Of a stretch of 64,000 nt of DNA, positions 1 through 8,595 are shown piece by piece (within the stretch, counting starts at the first letter, position 1; each line of letters starts with the position of its first letter). The stretch is from Nocardioides abyssi (lineage in GTDB: Bacteria > Actinomycetota > Actinomycetes > Propionibacteriales > Nocardioidaceae): NCBI RefSeq assembly GCF_030412915.1, contig NZ_JAUHJR010000004.1:291493-355492 (forward strand), in the 5' to 3' direction. A program made the position numbers and the translations under genes. Below the pieces are notes generated by a model. It was not told where the DNA came from. It ran no database searches and was given only the letters and a program-made list of their open reading frames with translations.

Positions 1-300
1 GCTCGGTCCGTCGGGGCCCTCGCGGACCTCCACGGGGAAGGTCGCGACGGGTTCGGTGGCCGGGAGGCCGGTGGGCTTGCCGCTGCGCAGGTCGAAGCGC
101 GAGCCGTGCAGCCAGCACTCGACCGTGCAGTCCGCGACCTCGCCCTCGCTGAGGGAGACGGCCGCGTGGGAGCAGAGGTCCTGCAACGCGAAGACGTCGT
201 CGCCGTCGCGGGCGACCGCGACGTCGTACGCCCCGACGGTGACGGCCAGCGCCTCGTCGGTGGGGACGTCGCTCAGCGCGCAGGCCCGCTCGAAGGTCAC
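1..300 (-). CDS. Rieske-type [2Fe-2S] ferredoxin of the suf operon (partial, 3' end outside the window)
   Basis: Small Rieske ferredoxin, of the kind often annotated as a non-heme iron oxygenase ferredoxin subunit, encoded in actinobacterial suf operons. The readable 100 residues carry the cluster ligands C43-x-H45 (LCSHAAVSL) and C62-x2-H65 (ECWLHG). There is no signal peptide or membrane segment, so it should be a soluble electron carrier or scaffold accessory. The GTG start overlaps the sufD stop in a GTGA arrangement, so the two genes are translationally coupled. The reading frame runs off the window, so the C-terminus and the expected downstream genes (sufC, sufS, sufU) are not visible. 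Its exact partner is unknown. Confidence 0.85.
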   Translation of the reverse strand, partial: MTFERACALSDVPTDEALAVTVGAYDVAVARDGDDVFALQDLCSHAAVSLSEGEVADCTVECWLHGSRFDLRSGKPTGLPATEPVATFPVEVREGPDGPS

Positions 301-1523
301 GAGGCCCCCGCCGGGGCGAGCTCGTCGAGCACGTTCTTGGCCAGCTCGGCCTCGACCGTCGCGGTCAGCTGCTCCTCCAGCGAGGGGATGCCGACCTTGC
401 GGATGAGGTCCTGGAAGAACCCGTGCAGCACCAGGCGACGCGCCTCGGCGTCGGATATGCCGCGCGCGCGCAGGTAGAACAGCTGCTCGTCGTCGAACCG
501 GGCGGTCGCCGACGCGTGGCCCGCGCCCTCGATCTCGCCGGTCTCGATCTCCAGGTTCGGCACCGAGTCGGCCTGGCAGCCGTCGGTGAGCACGAGGTTG
601 CGGTTCTCCTCGTAGGTCTCGATGCCCTCCGCGACCTTGCGGATGAGCACGTTGCCGATCCAGACCGTGCGCGCGCCCTGGCCCTGCAGCGCGCCCTTGT
701 AGACGACGTTGGACTTCGTCCGCGGCTGGTTGTGGTCGGCGAAGAGCCGGTGCTCGAGGTGCTGGCCGGCGTCGGCGAAGTACAGGCCGAGCAGCTCGGC
801 CTCGCCGCCGGGGCCGTCGTACTGGACGTTGGCGTGCATCCGCACCACGTCGCCGCCGAAGCTCACCGAGGTGTGCTTGACGCTGGCGTCGCGGCCCACG
901 CGGATCGCGTCGCGGCCCAGGTGGACGGCGTCGTCGGCCCAGTCCTGCAGCGAGACCATGTTGAGCTCCGCGCCGTCCCCGACCACGACGGTCGTGGTGG
1001 CGGCGTACCGGGCCGAGCCGGTGTGTCGCAGCACGATCGTGGCCTTGGAGAAGCGGCCCAGGCGCACCACGACGTGGCCCCAGACCAGGTCCTCGGCGTC
1101 CTCGCCGGTCAGCGTCACGACGACCGGCTCGGTGCTGTCGAGCTCCAGGTCGGCCGGCACGTCGAGCAGCACCGCGCCGCCGGCGTTGGCGACGGCCAGC
1201 GCGGACGGGCGGTCGTTCGGCGCGAGCTCGCCGATCTCGCGCGCCTGCTCGGCGGTGATCTCGGTCAGCGTCACGCCCTCGGGCAGCGTCGCCTCGCGGC
1301 GCAGCTGCTTGTCGGACGCCTCGCCGTCGAGGATCCCGCGCAGCCGCTTGAGCGGCGTGAAGCGCCAGACCTCCTCGCGCCCGGTCGGGACCGGGTGGTC
1401 GGCGAGGTCGTACGACGGCGGCGGGTTGAGGTGGGACTCCACCCGGCCCTGCTCGAGCGCGCTCGCGACGCTGTCGCGAGCGGTGTCGAGCCCGGTGCCG
1501 GGATCGGTGTCAGTCACGGTCAC
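297..1523 (-). CDS. sufD: Fe-S cluster assembly protein SufD
   Basis: SufD scaffold subunit of the SufBCD Fe-S cluster assembly complex in the cytoplasm, 408 residues. The C-terminal half has the typical SufB/SufD beta-helix with runs such as GAREHN-like turns and the family sequence DGCQADSVPNLEIETGEIEG, followed by GHASATARFDDEQLFYLRARG. The histidine in GAGHASA corresponds to the conserved SufD histidine at the SufB interface (family knowledge). The start is the GTG at the 5' end, 45 bp after the sufB stop. The first residues (MTVTDTDPG) are low in conservation, so the exact start could shift by a codon or two. It is transcribed with sufR, sufB and the ferredoxin. Confidence 0.95.
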   Translation of the reverse strand: MTVTDTDPGTGLDTARDSVASALEQGRVESHLNPPPSYDLADHPVPTGREEVWRFTPLKRLRGILDGEASDKQLRREATLPEGVTLTEITAEQAREIGELAPNDRPSALAVANAGGAVLLDVPADLELDSTEPVVVTLTGEDAEDLVWGHVVVRLGRFSKATIVLRHTGSARYAATTTVVVGDGAELNMVSLQDWADDAVHLGRDAIRVGRDASVKHTSVSFGGDVVRMHANVQYDGPGGEAELLGLYFADAGQHLEHRLFADHNQPRTKSNVVYKGALQGQGARTVWIGNVLIRKVAEGIETYEENRNLVLTDGCQADSVPNLEIETGEIEGAGHASATARFDDEQLFYLRARGISDAEARRLVLHGFFQDLIRKVGIPSLEEQLTATVEAELAKNVLDELAPAGAS

Positions 1524-1568
1524 TACGAAAGTCTTCCTTGGTTCGGCGGTGAGGGACGGGGACGGCGG

Positions 1569-2987
1569 TCAGCCGACCGCGCCCTCCATCTGCAGCTCGA
1601 TGAGGCGGTTGAGCTCGAGGGCGTACTCCATCGGGAGCTCCTTGGCGATCGGCTCGACGAAGCCGCGGACGATCATCGCCATCGCCTCGTCCTCCTCCAT
1701 GCCTCGCGACATGAGGTAGAAGAGCTGGTCGTCGGAGACCTTCGAGACGCTCGCCTCGTGACCCATGGACACGTCGTCCTCGCGGATGTCGACGTAGGGG
1801 TAGGTGTCGCTGCGGCTGATCTGGTCGACCAGCAGCGCGTCGCACAGCACGTTGGACTTCGAACCGTAGGCACCTTCGTTGACCTGGATCAGGCCGCGGT
1901 ACGACGTCCGGCCACCGCCGCGGGCCACCGACTTGCTCAGGATCGAGCTGGAGGTGTGCGGAGCGGCGTGGACCATCTTGGCGCCGGCGTCCTGGTGCTG
2001 GCCCTCGCCGGCGAACGCGATCGAGAGCGTCTCGCCCTTGGCGTGCTCGCCCATGAGGTAGACGGCCGGGTACTTCATCGTCACCTTGGAGCCGATGTTG
2101 CCGTCGACCCACTCCATCGTCGCGCCGGCCTCGCAGGTCGCGCGCTTGGTGACGAGGTTGTAGACGTTGTTCGACCAGTTCTGGATCGTCGTGTAGCGGA
2201 CGCGGGCGCCCTTCTTCACGATGATCTCGACGACCGCGGAGTGCAGCGAGTCCGAGGAGTAGATCGGCGCCGTGCAGCCCTCGACGTAGTGCACGTAGGA
2301 GTCCTCGTCGGCGATGATCAGCGTCCGCTCGAACTGGCCCATGTTCTCGGTGTTGATCCGGAAGTAGGCCTGGAGCGGGATGTCGACGTGGACGCCCTTG
2401 GGCACGTAGATGAACGAGCCGCCCGACCACACCGCGGTGTTCAGGGCGGAGAACTTGTTGTCACCGACGGGGATGACGGTGCCGAAGTACTCCTTGAACA
2501 GCTCGGGCTGCTCCTTGAGCGCGGTGTCGGTGTCGAGGAAGAGCACGCCCTGCGCCTCGAGGTCCTCGCGGATCGAGTGGTAGACGACCTCGGACTCGTA
2601 CTGCGCGGCGACACCGGAGACCAGGCGCTGCTTCTCCGCCTCGGGGATGCCGAGCTTGTCGTAGGTGTTCTTGATGTCCTCGGGGAGGTCGTCCCAGGTC
2701 GCGGCCTGCTTCTCGCTGGACCGGACGAAGTACTTGATGTTGTCGAAGTCGATCGCGCCGAGGTCGGAGCCCCAGGTCGGCATCGGCTTGCGGTCGAAGA
2801 GCTTCAGGCCCTTCAGGCGCAGGTCGAGCATCCACTGCGGCTCGCTCTTCTTCGACGAGATGTCGCGGACGACGTCCTCGTTCAGACCGCGCTTGGCGGT
2901 GGCGCCGGCGGTGTCCGGGTCGGCCCAGCCGAACTCGTAGCGGCCGATGCCCTTGAGCTCGGGGTTGAGCTCCTCGATGGAGGTCAT
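1569..2987 (-). CDS. sufB: Fe-S cluster assembly protein SufB
   Basis: SufB, the main scaffold of the SufBCD complex on which new Fe-S clusters are assembled, 472 residues, normal for the family. The ATG at [19 protein letters not shown] was chosen because it matches the usual SufB N-terminus; the open frame extends 98 codons further upstream through low-quality Arg/Ser/Pro sequence that belongs to sufR in another frame. Recognisable blocks are [19 protein letters not shown], the Cys in [20 protein letters not shown], and the C-terminal [21 protein letters not shown]. It begins 7 bp after the sufR stop, so sufR and sufB are almost certainly one transcript. Confidence 0.97.
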   Translation of the reverse strand: MTSIEELNPELKGIGRYEFGWADPDTAGATAKRGLNEDVVRDISSKKSEPQWMLDLRLKGLKLFDRKPMPTWGSDLGAIDFDNIKYFVRSSEKQAATWDDLPEDIKNTYDKLGIPEAEKQRLVSGVAAQYESEVVYHSIREDLEAQGVLFLDTDTALKEQPELFKEYFGTVIPVGDNKFSALNTAVWSGGSFIYVPKGVHVDIPLQAYFRINTENMGQFERTLIIADEDSYVHYVEGCTAPIYSSDSLHSAVVEIIVKKGARVRYTTIQNWSNNVYNLVTKRATCEAGATMEWVDGNIGSKVTMKYPAVYLMGEHAKGETLSIAFAGEGQHQDAGAKMVHAAPHTSSSILSKSVARGGGRTSYRGLIQVNEGAYGSKSNVLCDALLVDQISRSDTYPYVDIREDDVSMGHEASVSKVSDDQLFYLMSRGMEEDEAMAMIVRGFVEPIAKELPMEYALELNRLIELQMEGAVG

Positions 2988-2994
2988 GGGTGAC

Positions 2995-3747
2995 CTACTC
3001 CCTTTCCTGGACGGACGTGCTCGGGGTCGTGCTCGTCGTGGTGCTCGTCGTGGTTGCCGTGCTGCCAGCTGTGCTGCTCGCCGTGCTGGGTGCTGCGACC
3101 GTGGGGATGCAGGTGGTGCACACCCCGTCGCCGTGGGCGATGGTCGCCAGCCGCTGCACGTGGCTGCCGAGCACGGACGCGAACGCCTCGGTCTCGGCCT
3201 CGCACAGCTGGGGGAACTCGTGCGCGACGTGGCTGACGGGGCAGTGCTGCTGGCACAACTGCTCCCCCACCGGCAGGTCACGCACGGCGGCGGCGTAGCC
3301 CTCGTCGGTCAGGACGCGGGCCAGTGCCTCCACCGGGCTGAGCTCCGGGTGCTGCTCGGCAACCTCGCCGAACCTCTCCTGGATGAACGCCACCCGGCGG
3401 CCCGCGAATTCCCGGACGGCCTTCTCGCCGCCGGTCTCGCGCAGGAACCGCAGCGCCTGCACGGCGAGGTCGTCGTACTGCTGGTCGAAGCTGTCGCGGC
3501 CGACCGAGGTCAGCGCGAACACCTTCGCCGGACGACCGCGCCCGCGCACCGCGGTGCTGCGCGGCTCGCGGGCCTCGACGGCGCCCTCCTCGACCAGCTG
3601 GTCGAGGTGCCGGCGAACGGCGGCGGGCGTCAGCGCGAGGCGCTCGGCGAGCGCCGCGGCGGTCGAGGGACCGTTGTCGAGGATCGACCGGGCGACGCGC
3701 TGGCGCGTCGGCTGGTCACCGCCCGGACGGGCTTCCTCGAATTCCAC
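2995..3747 (-). CDS. sufR: Fe-S-responsive transcriptional repressor SufR
   Basis: Winged-helix regulator of the suf operon, 250 residues. Residues 14-60 form the HTH ([25 protein letters not shown]) followed by a wing ([13 protein letters not shown]). The C-terminal half carries cysteines typical of cluster-binding SufR: C-x3-C in [10 protein letters not shown], a later Cys in PQLCEAE, and CTTC in [11 protein letters not shown]. In known actinobacterial SufR the cluster-bound form represses suf. After CTTC the protein has an unusual Thr/Ser-rich tail of about 35 residues encoded by short tandem repeats; most SufR proteins end near this point. The start is a GTG that overlaps a CACT-N5-AGTG dyad. 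Confidence 0.93.
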   Translation of the reverse strand: MEFEEARPGGDQPTRQRVARSILDNGPSTAAALAERLALTPAAVRRHLDQLVEEGAVEAREPRSTAVRGRGRPAKVFALTSVGRDSFDQQYDDLAVQALRFLRETGGEKAVREFAGRRVAFIQERFGEVAEQHPELSPVEALARVLTDEGYAAAVRDLPVGEQLCQQHCPVSHVAHEFPQLCEAETEAFASVLGSHVQRLATIAHGDGVCTTCIPTVAAPSTASSTAGSTATTTSTTTSTTPSTSVQERE

Positions 3748-3757
3748 TACACCAGTG
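3745..3757. promoter_or_regulatory. Candidate SufR operator overlapping the sufR start codon
   Basis: A dyad CACT-ACACC-AGTG (4-bp arms, 5-bp spacer) covers the sufR GTG start; an inner ACAC-CA-GTGT dyad lies at 3749-3758. An inverted repeat in this position fits autorepression of the sufR-suf operon, possibly from a leaderless transcript. The position and symmetry are seen; binding by SufR is inference. Confidence 0.45.
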
Positions 3758-3784
3758 TGACGTTAATGCGGTGACGCCTTCAAG

Positions 3785-3799
3785 GAAGGCTCGCCTTAC
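3785..3799. promoter_or_regulatory. Possible IdeR/DtxR-type iron box upstream of sufR
   Basis: The sequence GAAGGCTCGCCTTAC contains the perfect dyad AAGGC-TC-GCCTT reading, on the opposite strand, TAAGGCGAGCCTTCC. It matches the actinobacterial iron-box pattern TTAGG-TTAGCCTAAC at about 10 of 15 positions. It lies about 40-50 bp upstream of the sufR start and overlaps the stop codon of the neighbouring membrane protein gene. Iron control of suf is reasonable, but the match is imperfect and this is a weak call. Confidence 0.3.
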
Positions 3800-4212
3800 C
3801 TGCTCGCGGCACCTGCGGAGGCACGTCCCGGTGCGGTGCGGCGCAGCCAGGCCAGGCCGGCCACGGGCAGCACCAGCGGCAGGAAGCCGTAGCCCTGGCC
3901 GAAGTGGGACCAGACCGTCCGGTCCGGGAAGAGGTCGGTCGCGACGTAGGACAGCGTGCCGACGACCAGCACGCCGGCGGCCTCCACCAGCACCGCGACG
4001 AGCGCCGCCCACCAGCCCCGGCGTCCACCGACCAGCAGGCACGAGGTCGCCGCGAGGTAGACCAGCGCCGCGAGGAGCGAGAGGGAGTACGCCAGCGGCG
4101 CACGGTCGGCCTGCGTGCCCAGCTGCACCAGCGAGCGACCGGTCGCGGCGACCGCGAAGACGGCGTACACCGCCACCAGCACGCGGCCCGGGCCGCTGGA
4201 GAGCTCACGCAC
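3796..4212 (-). CDS. Small integral membrane protein of unknown function
   Basis: A 138-residue protein with about four hydrophobic segments (near residues 8-25, 38-62, 67-86 and 108-125) and a basic, Ala/Arg-rich C-terminus (RRTAPGRASAGAASR). No enzymatic motif is visible and I do not recognise the family. The gene overlaps the 3' end of the next upstream membrane protein gene by 8 bp, so the two are probably translated together and may act as a pair. It ends in TAA just upstream of the sufR promoter. Confidence 0.7.
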   Translation of the reverse strand: MRELSSGPGRVLVAVYAVFAVAATGRSLVQLGTQADRAPLAYSLSLLAALVYLAATSCLLVGGRRGWWAALVAVLVEAAGVLVVGTLSYVATDLFPDRTVWSHFGQGYGFLPLVLPVAGLAWLRRTAPGRASAGAASR

Positions 4213-4567
4213 CGGCGGTCCACAGGGTCTGCAGGCGCACCTGGAGGGCGACGACGGTCAGCAGCGCAACCAGGAGGACGGCCGTGCCCGCGCGGGTCCG
4301 CTCGGCCAGCGACCAGAACGCGCCGATCGGCAGCACCAGCACGATCGACCACAGGTAGCTGGCGAAGGTGACCCCGGAGATCTCGCGGTCGGTGCCCGCC
4401 AGCGCCACGCTCCCGACGACCGCCTGGACCAGCAGCAGCACCTCGGCCACCGCGAGCGCGGCGAACGTCGGGTCGCCGGCCGTCTCGTCGCGCACCAGGT
4501 GGACGACGACCATCACCATGGCGACCACCGACGTGGCCAGCACGAGCCAGAGGAGCACCGCGTTCAC
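4205..4567 (-). CDS. Small integral membrane protein of unknown function
   Basis: A 120-residue protein with four predicted transmembrane helices (about residues 3-24, 38-57, 66-84 and 92-110). It lacks charged catalytic clusters or known motifs. It is divergent from the ABC transporter gene, with only 59 bp between the two start codons, so the intergenic gap must hold promoters for both directions. It is coupled to the 138-residue membrane protein downstream by an 8-bp overlap. Function is unknown; accessory membrane proteins of this type are common beside cytochrome biogenesis genes in this phylum, but no link is shown here. Confidence 0.7.
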   Translation of the reverse strand: MNAVLLWLVLATSVVAMVMVVVHLVRDETAGDPTFAALAVAEVLLLVQAVVGSVALAGTDREISGVTFASYLWSIVLVLPIGAFWSLAERTRAGTAVLLVALLTVVALQVRLQTLWTAGA

Positions 4568-4626
4568 GACCCGAACCCTAGGTCCTGCCCGCCCGGCCCC
4601 GGTCGCCGGACGTTTCCTAGACTGGG

Positions 4627-5564
<938 letters not shown>

Positions 5565-5568
<4 letters not shown>

Positions 5569-6341
5569 GCGCCACCGACTGGACCCCGCGCCCCGGCGGC
5601 GCGCCCTGGCTGAGCCAGGTCCGCGCGCAGGCGTCGATGGAGGCGCGGCTGATGCTGCGCAATGGCGAGCAGCTGCTGCTGGCCGTCGTCATCCCCGTCA
5701 TCGTGCTCGTCGGTGCGGTCAAGGGCGCCGACCGCGTCGACCTCGACCTCACCGGCCGCGCCATCGACGTCTTCACCCCGGGCGTCCTCGCCCTGGCGGT
5801 CATGTCGACCGCGTTCACGTCGCTGGCGATCGCCACCGGTTTCGAGCGGCGGTACGGCGTCATCAAGCGGCTCGGCAGCTCCCCGCTGCCCCGGTCCGGG
5901 CTGCTCGCCGGCAAGGTCGGCGCGCTCGTCGCCGTCGAGGCGCTCCAGGTCGTGGTCATCTCCGTCGCCGCGCTGGCGATGGGCTGGGAGCCGGCCGGTG
6001 GCCCTGGGGCCGTCGCGGGCGTGCTGCTCGCGGTGGTGCTGGGCACCGCGGCGTTCGCCGCGCTCGGCCTGTTCCTCGCCGGGTCGCTGCGCGCGGAGGC
6101 GACCCTGGCCGCCGCCAACCTGGTCTACCTGCTGCTCATGGCCGGCGGCGCCGTCGTGCTGCCGGCGTCGGCGTACGGCTCGTTCGGCGAGGTCGTGCGG
6201 TGGCTGCCGTCGGGCGCCCTCGGCGGCGCCATGCGCGACGCGCTCGTCGACGGCGTCGTCGCGCCCGTGGCGCTCCTCACCCTGCTCGGGTGGGCGGTGG
6301 TCGGCACGGTGCTGACCGCTCGGACGTTCAAGTGGGAGTGA
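5565..6341 (+). CDS. ABC-2 type transporter permease
   Basis: Membrane subunit of the exporter encoded with the preceding ATPase, 258 residues with about six transmembrane helices. After a cytoplasmic N-terminus (to residue 35) come hydrophobic segments beginning at LLLAVVIPVIVLVGAVKG, then VLALAVMSTAFTSLAIATG, and a final helix near the C-terminus. The motif FERRYGVIKRLGSSPLPRS is the conserved cytoplasmic loop of ABC-2 permeases that contacts the ATPase. The GTG start overlaps the ATPase stop, and ctaA follows only 2 bp after its stop, so all three genes form one operon. Confidence 0.92.
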
Positions 6342-6343
6342 GG

Positions 6344-7297
6344 ATGCGATCCGTGGGCCGGTTCACCGTGGAGGACGCCACCCGTTGGGTGCGGCCGATG
6401 GGCTGGGCGACCCTCGTCGCCAACTGCGTCCTGGTCGTCACCGGCGGTGCCGTGCGCCTGACCGGCTCGGGCCTCGGCTGCCCGACCTGGCCGCGCTGCA
6501 CCGAGGAGTCCTACACGCCGCACGGCGAGCTGACGCTGCACGCGGCCATCGAGTTCGGCAACCGGATGCTGACCTTCGTGCTCGTGGCGATCGCGGTCGC
6601 GACGTTCCTCGTCGCGTGGCGCACGCGCCGCAGCGACCTGCTCAAGCTCTCGACGCTGCTGGCCTTCGGCATCCCCGCGCAGGCCGTCATCGGCGGCATC
6701 ACCGTGCTCACCGACCTCAACCCGTGGGTCGTCTCGTTCCACCTGCTCTGCTCGCTGGCGATCATTGGGCTCTCGGTGCGGTTCCTGCAGGTCGCCGGCG
6801 CGCCCGTCGGCCCGGCCGCCCGCGGCGGGCTGGTCCCGCTCGCGTGGGCGACGTTCGCCGCCGGCTGGGCCGTGCTCTACATCGGCACCGTGGTCACCGG
6901 CTCCGGCCCGCACGCGGGCGACGAGGACTCCGTGCGCACGGGGCTCGACCCGCTCCAGGTCAGCCAGCTGCACGCCGACGCGGTCTTCCTGCTGCTCGGC
7001 CTGACCCTCGGCCTCCTGATCGCGCTGCGGGCCACCGGCGCCCCCCGCCAGGCCCAGCGCGCCGCGCTGGTCCTGCTCGGGGTCGAGCTGGGCCAGGGCA
7101 CGATCGGCTTCGTGCAGTACTTCACCGACCTGCCCGTCGTGCTGGTCGGCTTCCACCTGCTCGGCGCCGCCCTCACCTCCGCCGCCCTCACCTGGGCCCT
7201 GCTGACCGTGCGCCACCCGCAGTCCGCCCGCCAGCGCCTCGTCCACGCCCTCGAGGACACCGACCCGCGCCTCCCGGAGCCCACGCTCCCCCGCTGA
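6344..7297 (+). CDS. ctaA: Heme A synthase (COX15/CtaA family)
   Basis: Converts heme O to heme A for the aa3-type cytochrome c oxidase in the membrane, 317 residues with eight predicted helices. The start ATG lies 2 bp after the permease stop. Visible family blocks are VLVVTGGAVRLTGSGLGCP with the two-Cys loop (C-PTWPRC), EFGNRMLTF, and FHLLCSLAII with heme-ligand histidines; the second half repeats the pattern (YIGTVVTGSGPH, SQLHADAVFL, GFHLLGAAL). The partner gene ctaB is convergent downstream across a repeat hairpin. Together they supply heme A for respiration. Confidence 0.95.
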   Translation: MRSVGRFTVEDATRWVRPMGWATLVANCVLVVTGGAVRLTGSGLGCPTWPRCTEESYTPHGELTLHAAIEFGNRMLTFVLVAIAVATFLVAWRTRRSDLLKLSTLLAFGIPAQAVIGGITVLTDLNPWVVSFHLLCSLAIIGLSVRFLQVAGAPVGPAARGGLVPLAWATFAAGWAVLYIGTVVTGSGPHAGDEDSVRTGLDPLQVSQLHADAVFLLLGLTLGLLIALRATGAPRQAQRAALVLLGVELGQGTIGFVQYFTDLPVVLVGFHLLGAALTSAALTWALLTVRHPQSARQRLVHALEDTDPRLPEPTLPR

Positions 7298-7310
7298 CCG
7301 CGCCCACCCG

Positions 7311-7474
7311 CTGGTCGAGCAGCGAGCCCTGGTGAGCGTCGCCGAGACCCTCACCGCTGGTCGAGCAGCGAGCCCTGGCGAGCGTCGTCGAGACCCGGTG
7401 ACGTGCCCGACGCCCCGCGCCCGTCACCGGGTCTCGACGACGGTCGGCGCCGGCGCGCCCCCCTGCTCGACCAG
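7311..7474. repeat. Dispersed repeat cluster forming a long hairpin between ctaA and ctaB
   Basis: Two direct copies of a 40-bp element start at CTGGTCGAGCAGCGAGCCCT (7311 and 7357) and end in GTC(G/C)GAGACCC-type sequence; a third, degenerate copy runs the other way at 7429-7474 (GGGTCTCGACGACG ... CTGCTCGACCAG). Copy two and the inverted copy can pair: the arm at 7383-7403 (CGTCGTCGAGACCCGGTGACG minus its last base) is complementary to 7422-7442. It lies between convergent stop codons, so it may act as a bidirectional terminator. Similar GGTCTCGA-type repeats are numerous in Nocardioides genomes (general knowledge). Confidence 0.75.
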
Positions 7475-7484
7475 CGGAACGAGG

Positions 7485-8441
7485 TCAGCGGGTGAGCAGC
7501 GGGTCGAGGGCGACCGCGACGAAGAGGAGCGAGAGGTAGAGGTTCGAGGAGTGGAAGAGCCGCATCGGCTGGATGGTGGCGAGGTCCTCGGTGTCGCGGG
7601 CCCGGGCGTGCATGCGGTGCGCCTCGAGCAGGAAGACGGCGCCGAGGACGGCGGCCGCGACCGGGTAGGCCGCGCCGGTGCCGGCGACGGGCCACAGCAG
7701 CAGCGAGGTCGCGACCATGACCCAGCTGTAGATGACGATCTGCCGGCCGACCTCGCGGGCCGGCTTGACCACCGGCAGCATCGGGACGTCGACGTTCGCG
7801 TAGTCCTCGCGGTAGCGCAGCGCGAGCGCCCAGGTGTGCGGCGGGGTCCAGAAGAAGACCACCATGAACAGCACGACCGGCACCCACGACAGCTCGCCGG
7901 TCACCGCGGTCCAGCCGATGAGGGCCGGGAAGCAGCCGGCCAGCCCGCCCCAGACGATGTTCTGGGTCGTGCGGCGCTTGAGCAGCATCGTGTAGACGAA
8001 GACGTAGAACGCGTTGGCGCCGAGCGACAGCCCGGCCGAGAGCGGGTTCACCCACAGCAGCAGCACCGCGGTCGAGAGCGCCGCGAGCACGAAGCCGAAG
8101 ACGAGCGCCGCGGTCGGCGAGACGATGTGGCGGGGCAGCGCGCGGCGCCGGGTGCGGCGCATCTGCTCGTCGATGTCGCGGTCGTAGACGCAGTTGAACA
8201 CGGAGGCCGAGCCGGCCGAGAACGTCCCGCCGACGACGGTCGCGAGCACCAGGCCGAGCTCGGGGATGCCCCGGTCGGCGAAGAACATCACCGGCACGGT
8301 GGTGAGCAGGAGCAGCTCGATGACGCGCGGCTTGGTGAGTCCGACGTACGCCGCGACGACGTCGCGCACCGACGCCCGGGGGGTCGGCTCGCCGGGCTCG
8401 TGCCGCTCGGGAGCGGTGGCCGACCGGCCGACGTGGGTCAC
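7485..8441 (-). CDS. ctaB: Protoheme IX farnesyltransferase
   Basis: Membrane UbiA-family prenyltransferase that adds a farnesyl group to heme B to make heme O, the substrate of CtaA, 318 residues with about nine helices. The N-terminal conserved block is YVGLTKPRVIELLLLTTVPV, and the Asp-rich prenyl-diphosphate site is NCVYDRDIDEQMRRTRRRAL; a second polar motif follows near WTAVTGELSW. The first 30 residues are a variable hydrophilic leader. It is convergent with ctaA and divergent from tkt; about 150 bp between ctaB and tkt must hold both promoters. Confidence 0.96.
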   Translation of the reverse strand: MTHVGRSATAPERHEPGEPTPRASVRDVVAAYVGLTKPRVIELLLLTTVPVMFFADRGIPELGLVLATVVGGTFSAGSASVFNCVYDRDIDEQMRRTRRRALPRHIVSPTAALVFGFVLAALSTAVLLLWVNPLSAGLSLGANAFYVFVYTMLLKRRTTQNIVWGGLAGCFPALIGWTAVTGELSWVPVVLFMVVFFWTPPHTWALALRYREDYANVDVPMLPVVKPAREVGRQIVIYSWVMVATSLLLWPVAGTGAAYPVAAAVLGAVFLLEAHRMHARARDTEDLATIQPMRLFHSSNLYLSLLFVAVALDPLLTR

Positions 8442-8595
8442 GGGATCCTCGGGTGTGTTCGGGAGCGTGGAGCGGGTGTGAGTCTAGCCCCCGGGGTCAG
8501 TAGGCTCGGAAACGCCCGAGCCCCGACCGCCGCCCGGTGTGAGCGGTCTCTCGCCGGGCGTGGACCCGGATCACCCCCACCCCGAAAGGTTCCTC

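Noticed and set aside
423-2993. Very long open frame on the plus strand across sufD and sufB
   Set aside because: It is antisense to two clear family members and its translation is Val/Asp/Leu/Arg-rich with no motif; a by-product of high third-position GC.
2984-3256. Small His-rich protein in an alternative frame of sufR
   Set aside because: It is created by the same tandem repeats that encode the SufR tail and has no start signal of its own; kept only as a note on frame slippage.
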